Of a stretch of 64,000 bases of DNA, positions 46,268 to 56,300 are shown piece after piece; position 1 is the stretch's first letter, and every line of letters starts with the position of its first letter. Source of the stretch: Anaerolineaceae bacterium. GTDB taxonomy: Bacteria; Chloroflexota; Anaerolineae; Anaerolineales; Anaerolineaceae. The translations under genes were made by a program, and so were the position numbers. The notes below the pieces were generated by a model. It saw nothing but the letters and a program-made list of their open reading frames with translations. It made no database searches and was not told the origin of the DNA. Location of the stretch: NCBI GenBank assembly GCA_029265815.1, contig JAJUGU010000001.1, forward strand, positions 186,001-250,000. The letters run 5' to 3'.

Positions 46268-47916
46268 GCTATCCTCGATCATTGCTCCCGAATTCTATTC
46301 CTGATTTTATTGATCCTTCTGATGACTTAAAGGTTTGGCAGGAACGTTTTTTACAATACGTTCTATTTGGTGGTTTGTTCTCAAGTTTGTTTTTGTCAGT
46401 GATTTCGTACTTTGCAGCCACATCGTCTGGTAGATGGACTTTGTTTGCAGCCTTCTCCATCCTCTTTATTGGCTCATTGGTAGTGCTTTTATTAAGGCGA
46501 ATATCTTACTGGAGTCGTTCGATTGCTGTTTTAGTAATCTTCTTTTTCTTTGCTAACCTTGTCTTTTCTCATTATGGCTGGACCGGTATTTCATTAATAG
46601 TTTTAATAGGTTTTTCCAACCTTTCCACAATATTTCTGTATCACACTCCTTCAAGAATTGGACTTGGCATTAGTCTGGTTACGTTGTTATTCTGGGCAAC
46701 TTTACATCAATCTGGTATAGCCTTAACTACAGGCCAGGAAACAACTTTTTTTGAGATTGTGATTGATGTTTTTCTTTCGACAATAGTAGGTATGATAATA
46801 AATTTATCTATCATATCTCTAAAGTCAAGCATCATTCAAAAGCGGCTTGAATTAATGGAAAGCAAGTCTCAAAAAGACCAACTTGTTCAGCAGTTAGATG
46901 AACAAAAATCATCGCTTGATAGACGTCTCTTTCAACTTAAGACTGCCTCTGAAATTTCACAAAAAGTATCTACGTTACTTGATCCCGATGTATTAATTCA
47001 ACAAGTAGCCGATCTTGTCAAAGAAAGGTTTAACCTCTATTACGTTGGTGTGTTCATCATCGATAACGCAAGAGAATATGCTGTACTTCGATATGGAACT
47101 GGTGAAGCTGGCCGCCGTATGTTGGCTGCCAAACACAGATTGGCAGTAGGGGGGTTTTCAATGATCGGTTGGGCGACTCAGACAAGAAAGCCCAGGGTTG
47201 CTCTGGATGTTGGTGAAGAAGCTGTACACTTTGATAATCCGTTTCTTCCCGAAACAAGATCTGAATTAGCTCTACCCATCATCAGCGGTGTGAATGTTTT
47301 GGGAGCTCTTTCGATACAATCGGAAAAAGAAAGAGCGTTTGACGAAACTGACGTTTTAATCCTTCAAAGTGTTGCAGACAGTATTGGCATTGCTTTGGAA
47401 AATGCAAATTCCTATATGCGCACTAAAGAAGCATTGAACGAGATAAAAACTCTTAATCGAGATTATGTTCAAGAATCCTGGTGGTCTTTACTTGATCGCA
47501 CAGGCGAAATTAAATTCGAATATGAAAATGACCGTGCACCAGAATCTTCAGGTCAGACATCGACCATTCAGATACCAATTAAGATTCGTGATGAGATAAT
47601 CGGTCAATTCACAATTGAAACAGATCATAACAAGTTGACGGATGATCAACTCGAATTCATTGAATCGATCTCATCACAAACTTCGATCGCCCTTGAAAAT
47701 GCTCGCCTTCTCTCAGAAACCCAACGCGCTGCCTTACAGGAACAGAAAATCAACGAAATTACCGCTCAATTATCTAAAGCTCTATCCATTGAGGAAATTA
47801 TTAAGTCAGCAGTGAAGGAATTTGGAAAATTACCTTCTGTGAGTGAAGCATCGATTTCTCTCATCCCGCCAGAAGAAACGGATATCAAACGGCTACCAGA
47901 GCGAGAGGTCAAATGA
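46264..47916 (+). CDS. Six-helix membrane protein with GAF domains, no output domain
   Basis: 550 residues. About six membrane helices (35-190) are followed by a coiled coil (about 190-225), a GAF domain of the cluster's common type (about 228-375; FNLYYVGVFIIDNAREYAVLR, RSELALPI), and a second, shorter GAF-like segment (about 380-480, with IPIKIRDEIIGQFTIE). A tail similar to the others ends the protein (IEEIIKSAVKEFGKLPSV). No enzyme motif is visible. ATGA overlaps on both sides show translational coupling in the cluster. Confidence 0.9.
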   Translation: MSYPRSLLPNSIPDFIDPSDDLKVWQERFLQYVLFGGLFSSLFLSVISYFAATSSGRWTLFAAFSILFIGSLVVLLLRRISYWSRSIAVLVIFFFFANLVFSHYGWTGISLIVLIGFSNLSTIFLYHTPSRIGLGISLVTLLFWATLHQSGIALTTGQETTFFEIVIDVFLSTIVGMIINLSIISLKSSIIQKRLELMESKSQKDQLVQQLDEQKSSLDRRLFQLKTASEISQKVSTLLDPDVLIQQVADLVKERFNLYYVGVFIIDNAREYAVLRYGTGEAGRRMLAAKHRLAVGGFSMIGWATQTRKPRVALDVGEEAVHFDNPFLPETRSELALPIISGVNVLGALSIQSEKERAFDETDVLILQSVADSIGIALENANSYMRTKEALNEIKTLNRDYVQESWWSLLDRTGEIKFEYENDRAPESSGQTSTIQIPIKIRDEIIGQFTIETDHNKLTDDQLEFIESISSQTSIALENARLLSETQRAALQEQKINEITAQLSKALSIEEIIKSAVKEFGKLPSVSEASISLIPPEETDIKRLPEREVK

Positions 47917-49637
47917 CACAGACACACTCAACAATTACAACTCAATATACAAGTTTTTTTGAGTCTGAGGATAGAGATATAAGTTCATTGAAACTGGACC
48001 TTCTCCAGAACTACCTGAATGGAAGTTTGATTCTAGGAACGATTTTATTTCTTATAAACTTATATGTTTCGTTCAGGCAAGGCAGTATTATTGCTGCTAT
48101 CTTAACTTTATTACTTTTTGCTCTATTATTCGTGATTACGTTTATACGTAAGATCGATGCCAGGTTGCGCTCGATCTTGCTCAGCATCGCATACTTTGGA
48201 GCAGGTATATTTAGTTTGCTTACAGAAGGATTAAGCGCCAATGGGGTTCTTTACCTCTTCATGGCGGTATTAATTTTGGGGCTCCTCGGTCCAAGATTAT
48301 GGTGGATTCTCGGTCTCGTTGCTTCAGGATTGACAACCATAACCATTGGTGTGCTCACCCAGACGGGTATAGTCAATAATGGGGTATTTATTATCGAAAA
48401 TAACTCCCTTTTCTATTGGATCGCTACATTTGTTGTATTCCTTTTCTTGATATACCTAATTATCTCCCCAACCTGGCAATATTTCTATAAAGTTGCAAAT
48501 TTGTTGAAAAAATCACGCATTAATGAATCTTCATTACGAGAAGACAATGTTCAAATTCTCGACCGCTTTCATTCTCTTGAGAATGAACTGGATCGAAGAC
48601 GCTCCCACCTTATTTCTGGAAGACAAATAGGCAGATCAATTTCACTAAAAAATAACTCTAAAGATTTAATGCAAGACGCTGTTAACCTGATCCAGTCACA
48701 GTTTGGTTATCACTTTGTGGGGATCTATTTAGCAGATGAGAGGAATGAATACGCTGTCCTTCAGGCTGCATCAGGTGAAACTGGCCAAATGATGCTGGCT
48801 CATAACCATAAACTTAGAATTCGAGATGAAGGATTCATTGGTTATGTGATTACCCGCGGTGAACCTCGCCTTGCATTAGATGTCGAGGAGGATGCAATTT
48901 ATTCGCAGGATGCTAATCTTCTAGAAACTAAATCGGAATTAGCACTTCCTTTAAAGGTTGGCAACCGAATATTTGGTGTGCTTGATATTCATTCGGATAA
49001 GCGTGATGCTATCTCTCAGGAAGATTCAGATATTTTACAGTCAGTTGCTGATCAGGTGGCTATCCTTATTGAAAAAACACATCAAATTGAAAATCTTCAA
49101 TCTTCTTTAGCAGACCTCCAGAATGCATATTCGGTCTATTCCCGCGATTCCTGGCGTTTTCATCTTCAAGGCTCAAATAAGAATTTAAGTTACAGTTTTG
49201 CAGATAACAACCTTATCAGAAAAGAGACTCTTAATGCACAGGAATTGGATGTTATTCAAAGCGGTAGGAAATTAGTCATTAATACAATAAAAGGTGAGTC
49301 TGAAGATCAAGAAGCCTTGCTTTTAATTCCCATAATTCTGAGAGATCAATCGTTAGGTGTATTAAACATTAGATATAAAGGAAAGTATATTCCGCCAGAA
49401 TTGGAAGAAATGGCTGAATCTGTATCATCACGTCTGTCTATTGCAATTGAAAATGCCCGCCTGTTGGAAGATATTCAAAGTCGTGCAGATCGTGAACGCG
49501 TAGTTGACACAATTGCCGCTAAAGTGAGAGCTGCTCGAGATATTGATAGCATTTTGCAGACTACAGCTTCAGAGCTCGGCCGGTTTCTTGGCGTAGATGA
49601 AGTAAGAGTTCACCTTAAAACACATGAAACCGAATAG
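47913..49637 (+). CDS. Membrane GAF protein, paralogue of the preceding gene
   Basis: 574 residues with the same plan: about six membrane helices (35-190), a coiled coil (about 200-235), a GAF domain with FGYHFVGIYLADERNEYAVLQ and KSELALPLKV (about 240-390), a second reduced GAF (about 395-510), and a C-terminal tail IDSILQTTASELGRFLGVDEVRV. The preceding gene is its paralogue but the two are well diverged. No catalytic output. 27 bases to the next gene. Confidence 0.9.
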   Translation: MTQTHSTITTQYTSFFESEDRDISSLKLDLLQNYLNGSLILGTILFLINLYVSFRQGSIIAAILTLLLFALLFVITFIRKIDARLRSILLSIAYFGAGIFSLLTEGLSANGVLYLFMAVLILGLLGPRLWWILGLVASGLTTITIGVLTQTGIVNNGVFIIENNSLFYWIATFVVFLFLIYLIISPTWQYFYKVANLLKKSRINESSLREDNVQILDRFHSLENELDRRRSHLISGRQIGRSISLKNNSKDLMQDAVNLIQSQFGYHFVGIYLADERNEYAVLQAASGETGQMMLAHNHKLRIRDEGFIGYVITRGEPRLALDVEEDAIYSQDANLLETKSELALPLKVGNRIFGVLDIHSDKRDAISQEDSDILQSVADQVAILIEKTHQIENLQSSLADLQNAYSVYSRDSWRFHLQGSNKNLSYSFADNNLIRKETLNAQELDVIQSGRKLVINTIKGESEDQEALLLIPIILRDQSLGVLNIRYKGKYIPPELEEMAESVSSRLSIAIENARLLEDIQSRADRERVVDTIAAKVRAARDIDSILQTTASELGRFLGVDEVRVHLKTHETE

Positions 49638-49664
49638 TTGCTGTAGATAAATGTTGGAGGAAAA

Positions 49665-52586
49665 ATGCTGCTAGATCAAGAACCAAATCAATCGTTAGGT
49701 ATAGCAAATACTATTGACCTCAACAAGAGGAACCTGATCCCTTATCTTGTTATTACAGGTGTTCTCTCTGCTATTTTTTTGACCGTTGCCTGTATTGATC
49801 TACAATTGGAGCATTTTTATCTTTCAGCAGGTTTTCTACTTACATTTATTTTTGGAATCCTATTCTTTTTTGGTCTGCTTAAGATACCGAACTGGTTGAC
49901 CATCCTCCTATTCACATTCCTGCTTGAATTATCAATTGATCTACTTTCCAGTATTTATCCTTCATTTTCAGGTATTCCATATATCTTAATTGCTATTGCA
50001 GTAGGATTTTTGTTATCAAATTTATTTCCAGAAAGCCGGGCTAATGATTGGGTCAATACAATTGCGATTATCAGTGCCATTTCAATTTATCAATTAAATG
50101 TGGTATCCCCCTTTGCCCAGTTTTCTAATTTGACTATTAAATGGGTCGTTGTCGCTGCAGCAACCCTAATAGTAACTTTTACAGTTACTCAATTGATACG
50201 CAGAAAATTAATTGCGTCTCTACGCACCAAACTAATTATTGGTTCAATGGCGCTATCACTTATCCCCTTGATTTTGTTATCGGTTATCAATAATCAATAT
50301 ATTGAAACCCTATACCGTGAACAGACAATTCAAAATCTTACGACAGAGTCTAAACAAACAGCTCAATCAATAGATGAATTCATTTCATCCACCAGAAAAT
50401 CGCTAGAGGTTGAATCAAAGCTTGCCGCCATTCAAGATTATCTCAGGCTTGATCCCACGCTTCGAGCTGACAGCACTCAAGAAATACAACTTCGCTCAAC
50501 TTTGCGATCACTCCAGACAAAAAGTGATAAATACCCTCCTTCTTATGCAATTCTTGATCTTGATGGAAATAATCTATTTGACACGAATATTCTCAATCTC
50601 GGTAAATCAGAAAGCGCAACCGATTATTTCATTAACGCTTCATTCTCTGATATGAGTTTTGTATCTACAATATACTTTCCTGAGAATTCCGAAAAAGCAT
50701 ATATCAACTTCATCACCCCTATTAAGAACCCTGCTTCGAAAACCCTAGGCTACCTGCGCGCAAGATATGATGCGGCAATTTTTCAAGATCTTATAGATGA
50801 GTCCATGTATTCAGCCGATGCCGGTTCGTATCCAATTTTAATTAATGAAAATGGTTTACGCCTTGCAGACAAATATGCTCCAAATCAGATTTATCATTCG
50901 TTAGTAAATTATCCAGATGATCAATATACTCAATTAATTAATACAAATAAACTTCCAAGGTTTATATCGCGAGAAGATTTATATAATCCTCAAATTGATA
51001 TTGAGCGTGCAATCTCAACACTTTCCACTGGAGAGTTTTTCTCCACAACTATTCGTAATCAAGATGCTGATGTTTCTTACACTGGAACAATTGTAAAGCT
51101 ATCGACAAAGTTTTGGACTTTGGTCTATCTCCAAGATCAAACACCTATGGTAACAGCTATAAATGATCAAAACAAGTTGAATTCTACGATTACGACATCA
51201 GTTGCTGTTATTATCGGTATTTTAATTGCAATTGTGGCCAATTTATTCCTTGCTCCTATTCTCAGATTAACTGAAGCAGCAGGAAAAATTTCTGCTGGCG
51301 ATTTGAATACTCAGGTAAAGATCACATCACAAGATGAACTTGGTATTTTGGGAAGCACATTTAACTCCATGACCAGGCAATTGAAAGATTTTATTGATAC
51401 CCTAGAAAAACGTGTGGAAGAACGAACAAGACAGCTGGCTGATCAAAACGAATCCCTTCAATTTCGATCCCGACAGCTCCAAACGGTGGCTGAAGTTGCC
51501 CGCAACATCGTTTCTACTCGTGAGGTAGATGCACTGCTCACCAGCGTTACTCAACTGGTAAGCGAACGATTTGGTTTTTATCATGTGGGTGTTTTTCTGC
51601 TTGACGAAACGGGTGATTACGCTGTACTCCGAGCAGCCAACTCAGAAGGCGGTCAACGCATGCTTGCCCGGCAGCATCGCTTGCGCGTTGGTCAGGTAGG
51701 TATTGTTGGTTATGCCACTGGAACTGGTGAACCTCGTATCGCGACTGATGTAGGTGAAGACGCTGTATATTTCAACAATCCAGATCTACCACAAACAAAA
51801 TCAGAAATGGCTCTACCTCTTAAATTAGGGAACAAAGTTATTGGTGCGCTTGATATTCAATCCACAAAATCTAATGCCTTTACTGATGAAGATATTGAAC
51901 TTTTCAACACGCTGGCAAACCAAATTGCCGTTGCGATTAACAACAACCAGCTTTTTGAAGAAACCACTAAAGCACTTGAAGAGATACAAAATCTGTATCG
52001 CCAGTACCTTCGTCAGGAATGGACCCGACAGACTTCTGAAGGAGGTAATAAAAATTACAAATTTACCTCTGAAGGTCTAATTCCTTACGATGAAGATCTT
52101 CCTGAAGTAAAAATGGTTCTCAATACTGGTCGTCCAGTTTTTCGAACTCAAAAATCAGAGTCGAATGGTGGTCTTGTCAGTTCTGTAATGGCTGTTCCAA
52201 TCATTCTTTCTGGTGAATCTATTGGAGCTATTTATCTACAGGAAAATGCTGCCAACGACTATATTTGGAGCCAAAGTGAATTGGCCACCGTACAAGCGGT
52301 TGCTGACCAGGTTGCACAAACGCTTGAAAATGCACGATTGTTCGAACAGACTATCCGGCGTGCAGACCGTGAAAGAAAAGTGCTTGAGATTACCAGCAAA
52401 ATTAGATCAACAAATGATCCTCAGGAAATGCTTAAGATAACGCTTGAAGAATTGCGCAAGAATCTTGGAGCGAAACAGGCACAAATTGTATTAAATATTG
52501 AAAGCAATGCGGTAACTGATTTCTCTTCAACTGATTCAAACAACTATGAAAACATGAACCCTTCATCTGAAAGAGGTTCACTATGA
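49665..52586 (+). CDS. Membrane sensor: multi-helix-dCache-HAMP-GAF-GAF, no kinase
   Basis: 973 residues. About six N-terminal helices (28-180) like the two preceding proteins are followed by a helix near 193-213, an extracellular dCache-like domain (about 215-505) and a membrane helix near 510-530. A HAMP (about 532-585; EAAGKISAGDLNTQVKI), a coiled coil (VEERTRQLADQNESLQF), a GAF of the common type (about 605-765), a second GAF (about 775-930), and the shared tail (PQEMLKITLEELRKNLGAKQ) complete it. It looks like a fusion of the two architectures found in the previous three genes. GGAGG lies six bases upstream of the ATG. Overlaps the ParA gene as ATGA. Confidence 0.92.
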   Translation: MLLDQEPNQSLGIANTIDLNKRNLIPYLVITGVLSAIFLTVACIDLQLEHFYLSAGFLLTFIFGILFFFGLLKIPNWLTILLFTFLLELSIDLLSSIYPSFSGIPYILIAIAVGFLLSNLFPESRANDWVNTIAIISAISIYQLNVVSPFAQFSNLTIKWVVVAAATLIVTFTVTQLIRRKLIASLRTKLIIGSMALSLIPLILLSVINNQYIETLYREQTIQNLTTESKQTAQSIDEFISSTRKSLEVESKLAAIQDYLRLDPTLRADSTQEIQLRSTLRSLQTKSDKYPPSYAILDLDGNNLFDTNILNLGKSESATDYFINASFSDMSFVSTIYFPENSEKAYINFITPIKNPASKTLGYLRARYDAAIFQDLIDESMYSADAGSYPILINENGLRLADKYAPNQIYHSLVNYPDDQYTQLINTNKLPRFISREDLYNPQIDIERAISTLSTGEFFSTTIRNQDADVSYTGTIVKLSTKFWTLVYLQDQTPMVTAINDQNKLNSTITTSVAVIIGILIAIVANLFLAPILRLTEAAGKISAGDLNTQVKITSQDELGILGSTFNSMTRQLKDFIDTLEKRVEERTRQLADQNESLQFRSRQLQTVAEVARNIVSTREVDALLTSVTQLVSERFGFYHVGVFLLDETGDYAVLRAANSEGGQRMLARQHRLRVGQVGIVGYATGTGEPRIATDVGEDAVYFNNPDLPQTKSEMALPLKLGNKVIGALDIQSTKSNAFTDEDIELFNTLANQIAVAINNNQLFEETTKALEEIQNLYRQYLRQEWTRQTSEGGNKNYKFTSEGLIPYDEDLPEVKMVLNTGRPVFRTQKSESNGGLVSSVMAVPIILSGESIGAIYLQENAANDYIWSQSELATVQAVADQVAQTLENARLFEQTIRRADRERKVLEITSKIRSTNDPQEMLKITLEELRKNLGAKQAQIVLNIESNAVTDFSSTDSNNYENMNPSSERGSL

Positions 52587-53353
52587 CCCACGTAATATCC
52601 ATTGCCAACGAAAAAGGGGGTGTCGCAAAAACCACCACAACTCTATCTTTGGCTGGTGCCCTGGTTGAATCCGGTAGTCGAGTTCTTGTTATCGATCTTG
52701 ATCCGCAGGCCAATCTTTCACTTGCTTTGGGTGTACAGCCCGGAGAGAAATGTGTTTCTGTGGTAAATCTGATGCTTTCGGATCTTCCACTAAATGATGG
52801 AATCCAAAAAACAGAAGTCGAAAACTTATATCTTCTTCCCTCAAACCATGAAGTAGGATTGGCAGAACGGCTTCTTCCGTCCAGATCCGGATATGAATTT
52901 ATTTTAAAAGGTATGGTTGCTCAGCTTAACGGTAATTATGATTACATTCTTATTGATTGTCCCCCATTTTTAGGTGCTATTACCCAAAATGCACTCATTG
53001 CCTCTGATTTTTTAATCTTGCCAACCCAGGCAGAATATTTTTCTGTTTATGCATTACGTAATATGATGAGTCTGATTCGTCAGGTACGAAGCAAAGGTAA
53101 CGCTAAACTTCGATATCGTCTGCTCATCACAATGTTTGATAAACGCAACGGTATCCATCGCACGCTTGCGGATCATTTACGCACAACATTTAGTAACGGC
53201 GTTTTGGATAGTGTTATAGAAGTGGATACCAAATTGCGCGAAAGCCCCATTGTTTGCCGACCAGTAGTTTATCATGCCTCAAAAAGCCGGGCAGCGCTTC
53301 AATATCGCTTTCTAGCTCAGGAGATCATCCGATATGTCCAAGAAAATAATTAA
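52583..53353 (+). CDS. ParA/Soj-like ATPase
   Basis: 256 residues. The deviant Walker A is KGGVAKTTT after a short ISIANE strand, switch I is IDLDPQANLS, and Walker B is YILIDCPPFLGAIT. Residues near GAEYF-type PTQAEYFSVYALRNMMSLI are as in Soj/ParA. There is no parB or parS candidate nearby. ParA-like ATPases also place chemoreceptor arrays and other membrane complexes, so a role in arranging the multi-GAF receptors is more likely than DNA partition; that is inferred. Overlaps both neighbours (ATGA upstream, 20 bases downstream). Confidence 0.94.
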   Translation: MTHVISIANEKGGVAKTTTTLSLAGALVESGSRVLVIDLDPQANLSLALGVQPGEKCVSVVNLMLSDLPLNDGIQKTEVENLYLLPSNHEVGLAERLLPSRSGYEFILKGMVAQLNGNYDYILIDCPPFLGAITQNALIASDFLILPTQAEYFSVYALRNMMSLIRQVRSKGNAKLRYRLLITMFDKRNGIHRTLADHLRTTFSNGVLDSVIEVDTKLRESPIVCRPVVYHASKSRAALQYRFLAQEIIRYVQENN

Positions 53354-56300
53354 CTCAAAACTTGAAAACCTTTTCGTTAATATTTCTGAGGTTGAATCAT
53401 CAACATCTAAGTTCGATACCATTGATGAATTGAGGTTTAATCCCCAGGATAATTGGGCATGGGAAACAGATGTAAATGGGATCATTATAGAATGTGGTAA
53501 AGAAATTTCTGATGTTCTTGGTTTTAATAGATTGGATGTCATCGGACAACCATTTTTCTCTTTCAGCTTGAATGTTGATGAGCAACAAAAAATCCGTGAG
53601 GTTATCCATTCAGGTGAATTCCCTGCTGAAATTGAGTTGAACTACAACACAAAATTGGGCAATCAAACCAGAGTGCGTACTTCAATTCTTCAAAAGTTTG
53701 ATGAGAAGTCAAATCTTATCGGTTATAAATTTATTTCACAAAAAATCATTGCCAAAGATGAAGTCGAATCGCAGGGATCAACACCTATTTCTTCGTCTGT
53801 TGAATCCCATATTGAAGATCACCCTCCTTTACGTTGGCAAGATTTTACCACCCGCCCTTTAACCTCGGTTGAGTCCCCATCAAAAGAGAAGAATGTAGCT
53901 CGATCTAAAACTTTATCTGCATCAGAAAAACCTAAAATTGTTAAACCACGGACTAATCCATCACAACATCCTTCAACCCCACAAATTTCCACAGGAAAAA
54001 CTGCTCCTCTTCCCCCAATCCCATTTCCTGAATCTGAATATGGTAAGCCGGTTTCAATTTCACCAACCATGATCTCTGGTATCACGTTGGTAGATAACGA
54101 ATTTTCTACTGCCAGCAAAGTCTGGACGGATAAGGCAATTGATAGCTTTACTAAAGACGTCCTGGTTTCCAGTCCCGCAAAAGAAAATGGTCCAGCAGTG
54201 ATAGCCATGCCATTAAAACTTAGAGATCAAAAGACTGGTGTCATTGAAATTCTGGATTTTCAAAATAATCGTAGATGGACAGAAGAAGAACGGCTTCTTG
54301 TTCAGGAGGTGACGAATCAATTGGGACTTGCGCTTGAAAATGCTCAACTTTATTCAGCTGTTCAAAAGGAATTGAACGAAAGGGTTAAAGCAGAAGAAGA
54401 AACCAGCAAACGCAATGAAGCACTGGCGAAACTTAATCTTGTTATGCAACAATTGACCCGCCTGGTTAGTCGTGAAGAGATATTTTCTATTGTTTCTGAA
54501 GCCATTCAAGACCTATTCTCAACTGGCAATATTTTAATAACATTATTTGATTCCAAAAACAACGAATTTGCATTTCCAGTTTGTGCCCAAGATGGTGAGA
54601 TGGTGCAAATTCCCTCACGCCTATCATTAATTGGGTATCAAGAATCTGTTATCGAGTCCCGGTCACCACTCCTTGTGAATTACAACATTACTGACCGAAT
54701 TACAGATCAGCACTTTGATCATCCAAATGGTCTACCTCGTTCACTATTAGCCGTACCTCTTCTGGCAGGTGATCGAGTTCTAGGAGTGATTTCGGTTCTA
54801 GATTATCGGCAAGAAAATGCGTTTGATGAAATTCAAGTAGAACTCCTTTCAACAATCGCTGGGCAGACAGCTACCGCTCTTGAAAACAACAACCTGTTTC
54901 GCGAAATATCACAAGCGCTTGAAACAATTGAAGTTCGTGAACGTTACCAATCAAACGTCACTAATGCCGTCGCTTCTCTTAGTGAAAAAGGTTCTAGCAC
55001 AATTGACTTTCTCCTCGAAAGCCTTTCAAACGCAGCAAAATGTGACCGGGTGTCTTATCTTGGGATAAATGATAAATCCAAAGATAGCAATGATTGGAAA
55101 ATACTTGCGTGCTATACTGCGAAAGATAGATCTATTCCTATTGCCACTAATTTGGATAAAACCTTCCAGGTACCTTCAGAATTGGTCGATCATGTACAGG
55201 ATCAAGGCTTCTTTCAGTGTTCCGTTGAAACCGCTACTGACCTTGAAAAAGCATTCCTTGATGAATTAAAAGCTCGATCAATATTAATATTGGGAATTAA
55301 CACCGGTGAGGGTATCCCTACGTTTCTTTTACTCGAAGAATTAACCTTTCCACATTTGTGGAAGCAGGAGGAGATTAACATCCTGACGATTGCTTCTGAT
55401 GCTTTCAGTAACACTCTACTCAGAGAGGGCTTGCTTCAACAGGTTCAGGCATCACTTGATGAAACTGAAAACCTTTACTCAGCCTCGCATCAACTTGCAT
55501 TGGCCAATACACTTTCAGAAATGGTTGCTTCAATTATTGAAGGCATAAACATTCCCGCCATCAATAGAGGTATATTGGTTTTATTTGGATACGGACCGAA
55601 CCAGGAGATTGAAAAACTGAGTGTTGAAGCCCATTATTACAATGGTAAAGGCACGCCTCCTCCTCCTGTTGGGACAGAGTATCTAATATCGCTTTACAAA
55701 CCTATTTTTGCGATTGAAGATCCTGTTTTCTATGATGATCTGCTTGATGCCCAGATAGATGAGCAGTTACGCAAGATCTTTACCAGCCAAAATATCCGTT
55801 CAATGGGTATTCTGCCTCTTTGGTCAGGAAATGTTCAGCTCGGAGTTCTACTAATTCAAACCTGGCAGAAGCACCGATTTGGCCCACAGGAAATCCGATC
55901 ATTTCCACCATTAGTCGACCAGATGTCTACCGCAATTCAAAACTTGAAATTATTTGAACAAACTCAAGCTGCACTAGCAGAAACTGAACTTCTTTACAAT
56001 ATATCCAGTGGAATTTCACGCGCTACCAGCCTTGAAGAATATTTGAGACTGGTTGGTGCGAATGCAATGCCTAAAAACGCCCAATCGCTTTGGCTTTTTG
56101 TCGCGAATCGGTCCCTTGAAGGCAGCCCTCAGTATTATGAAATTACTGGCTCAAGTGATTCTGTCGGTCAATTCAGCCCTCACGGCGGTATTGTTGAAGC
56201 CAGTCTATTTAATTTCGTTGATTTTTCTGAATCTGAACCAGTAGTCATTTCAAATGTAATGAATTCTGTTATTCCTGAACAGACTCAAAAATTATTTAGA

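Noticed and set aside
52583-53353. Plasmid-type partition locus or replication origin
   Set aside because: No parB, parS-like repeats, dnaA boxes or replication genes accompany the ParA gene; it is coupled to signalling genes.
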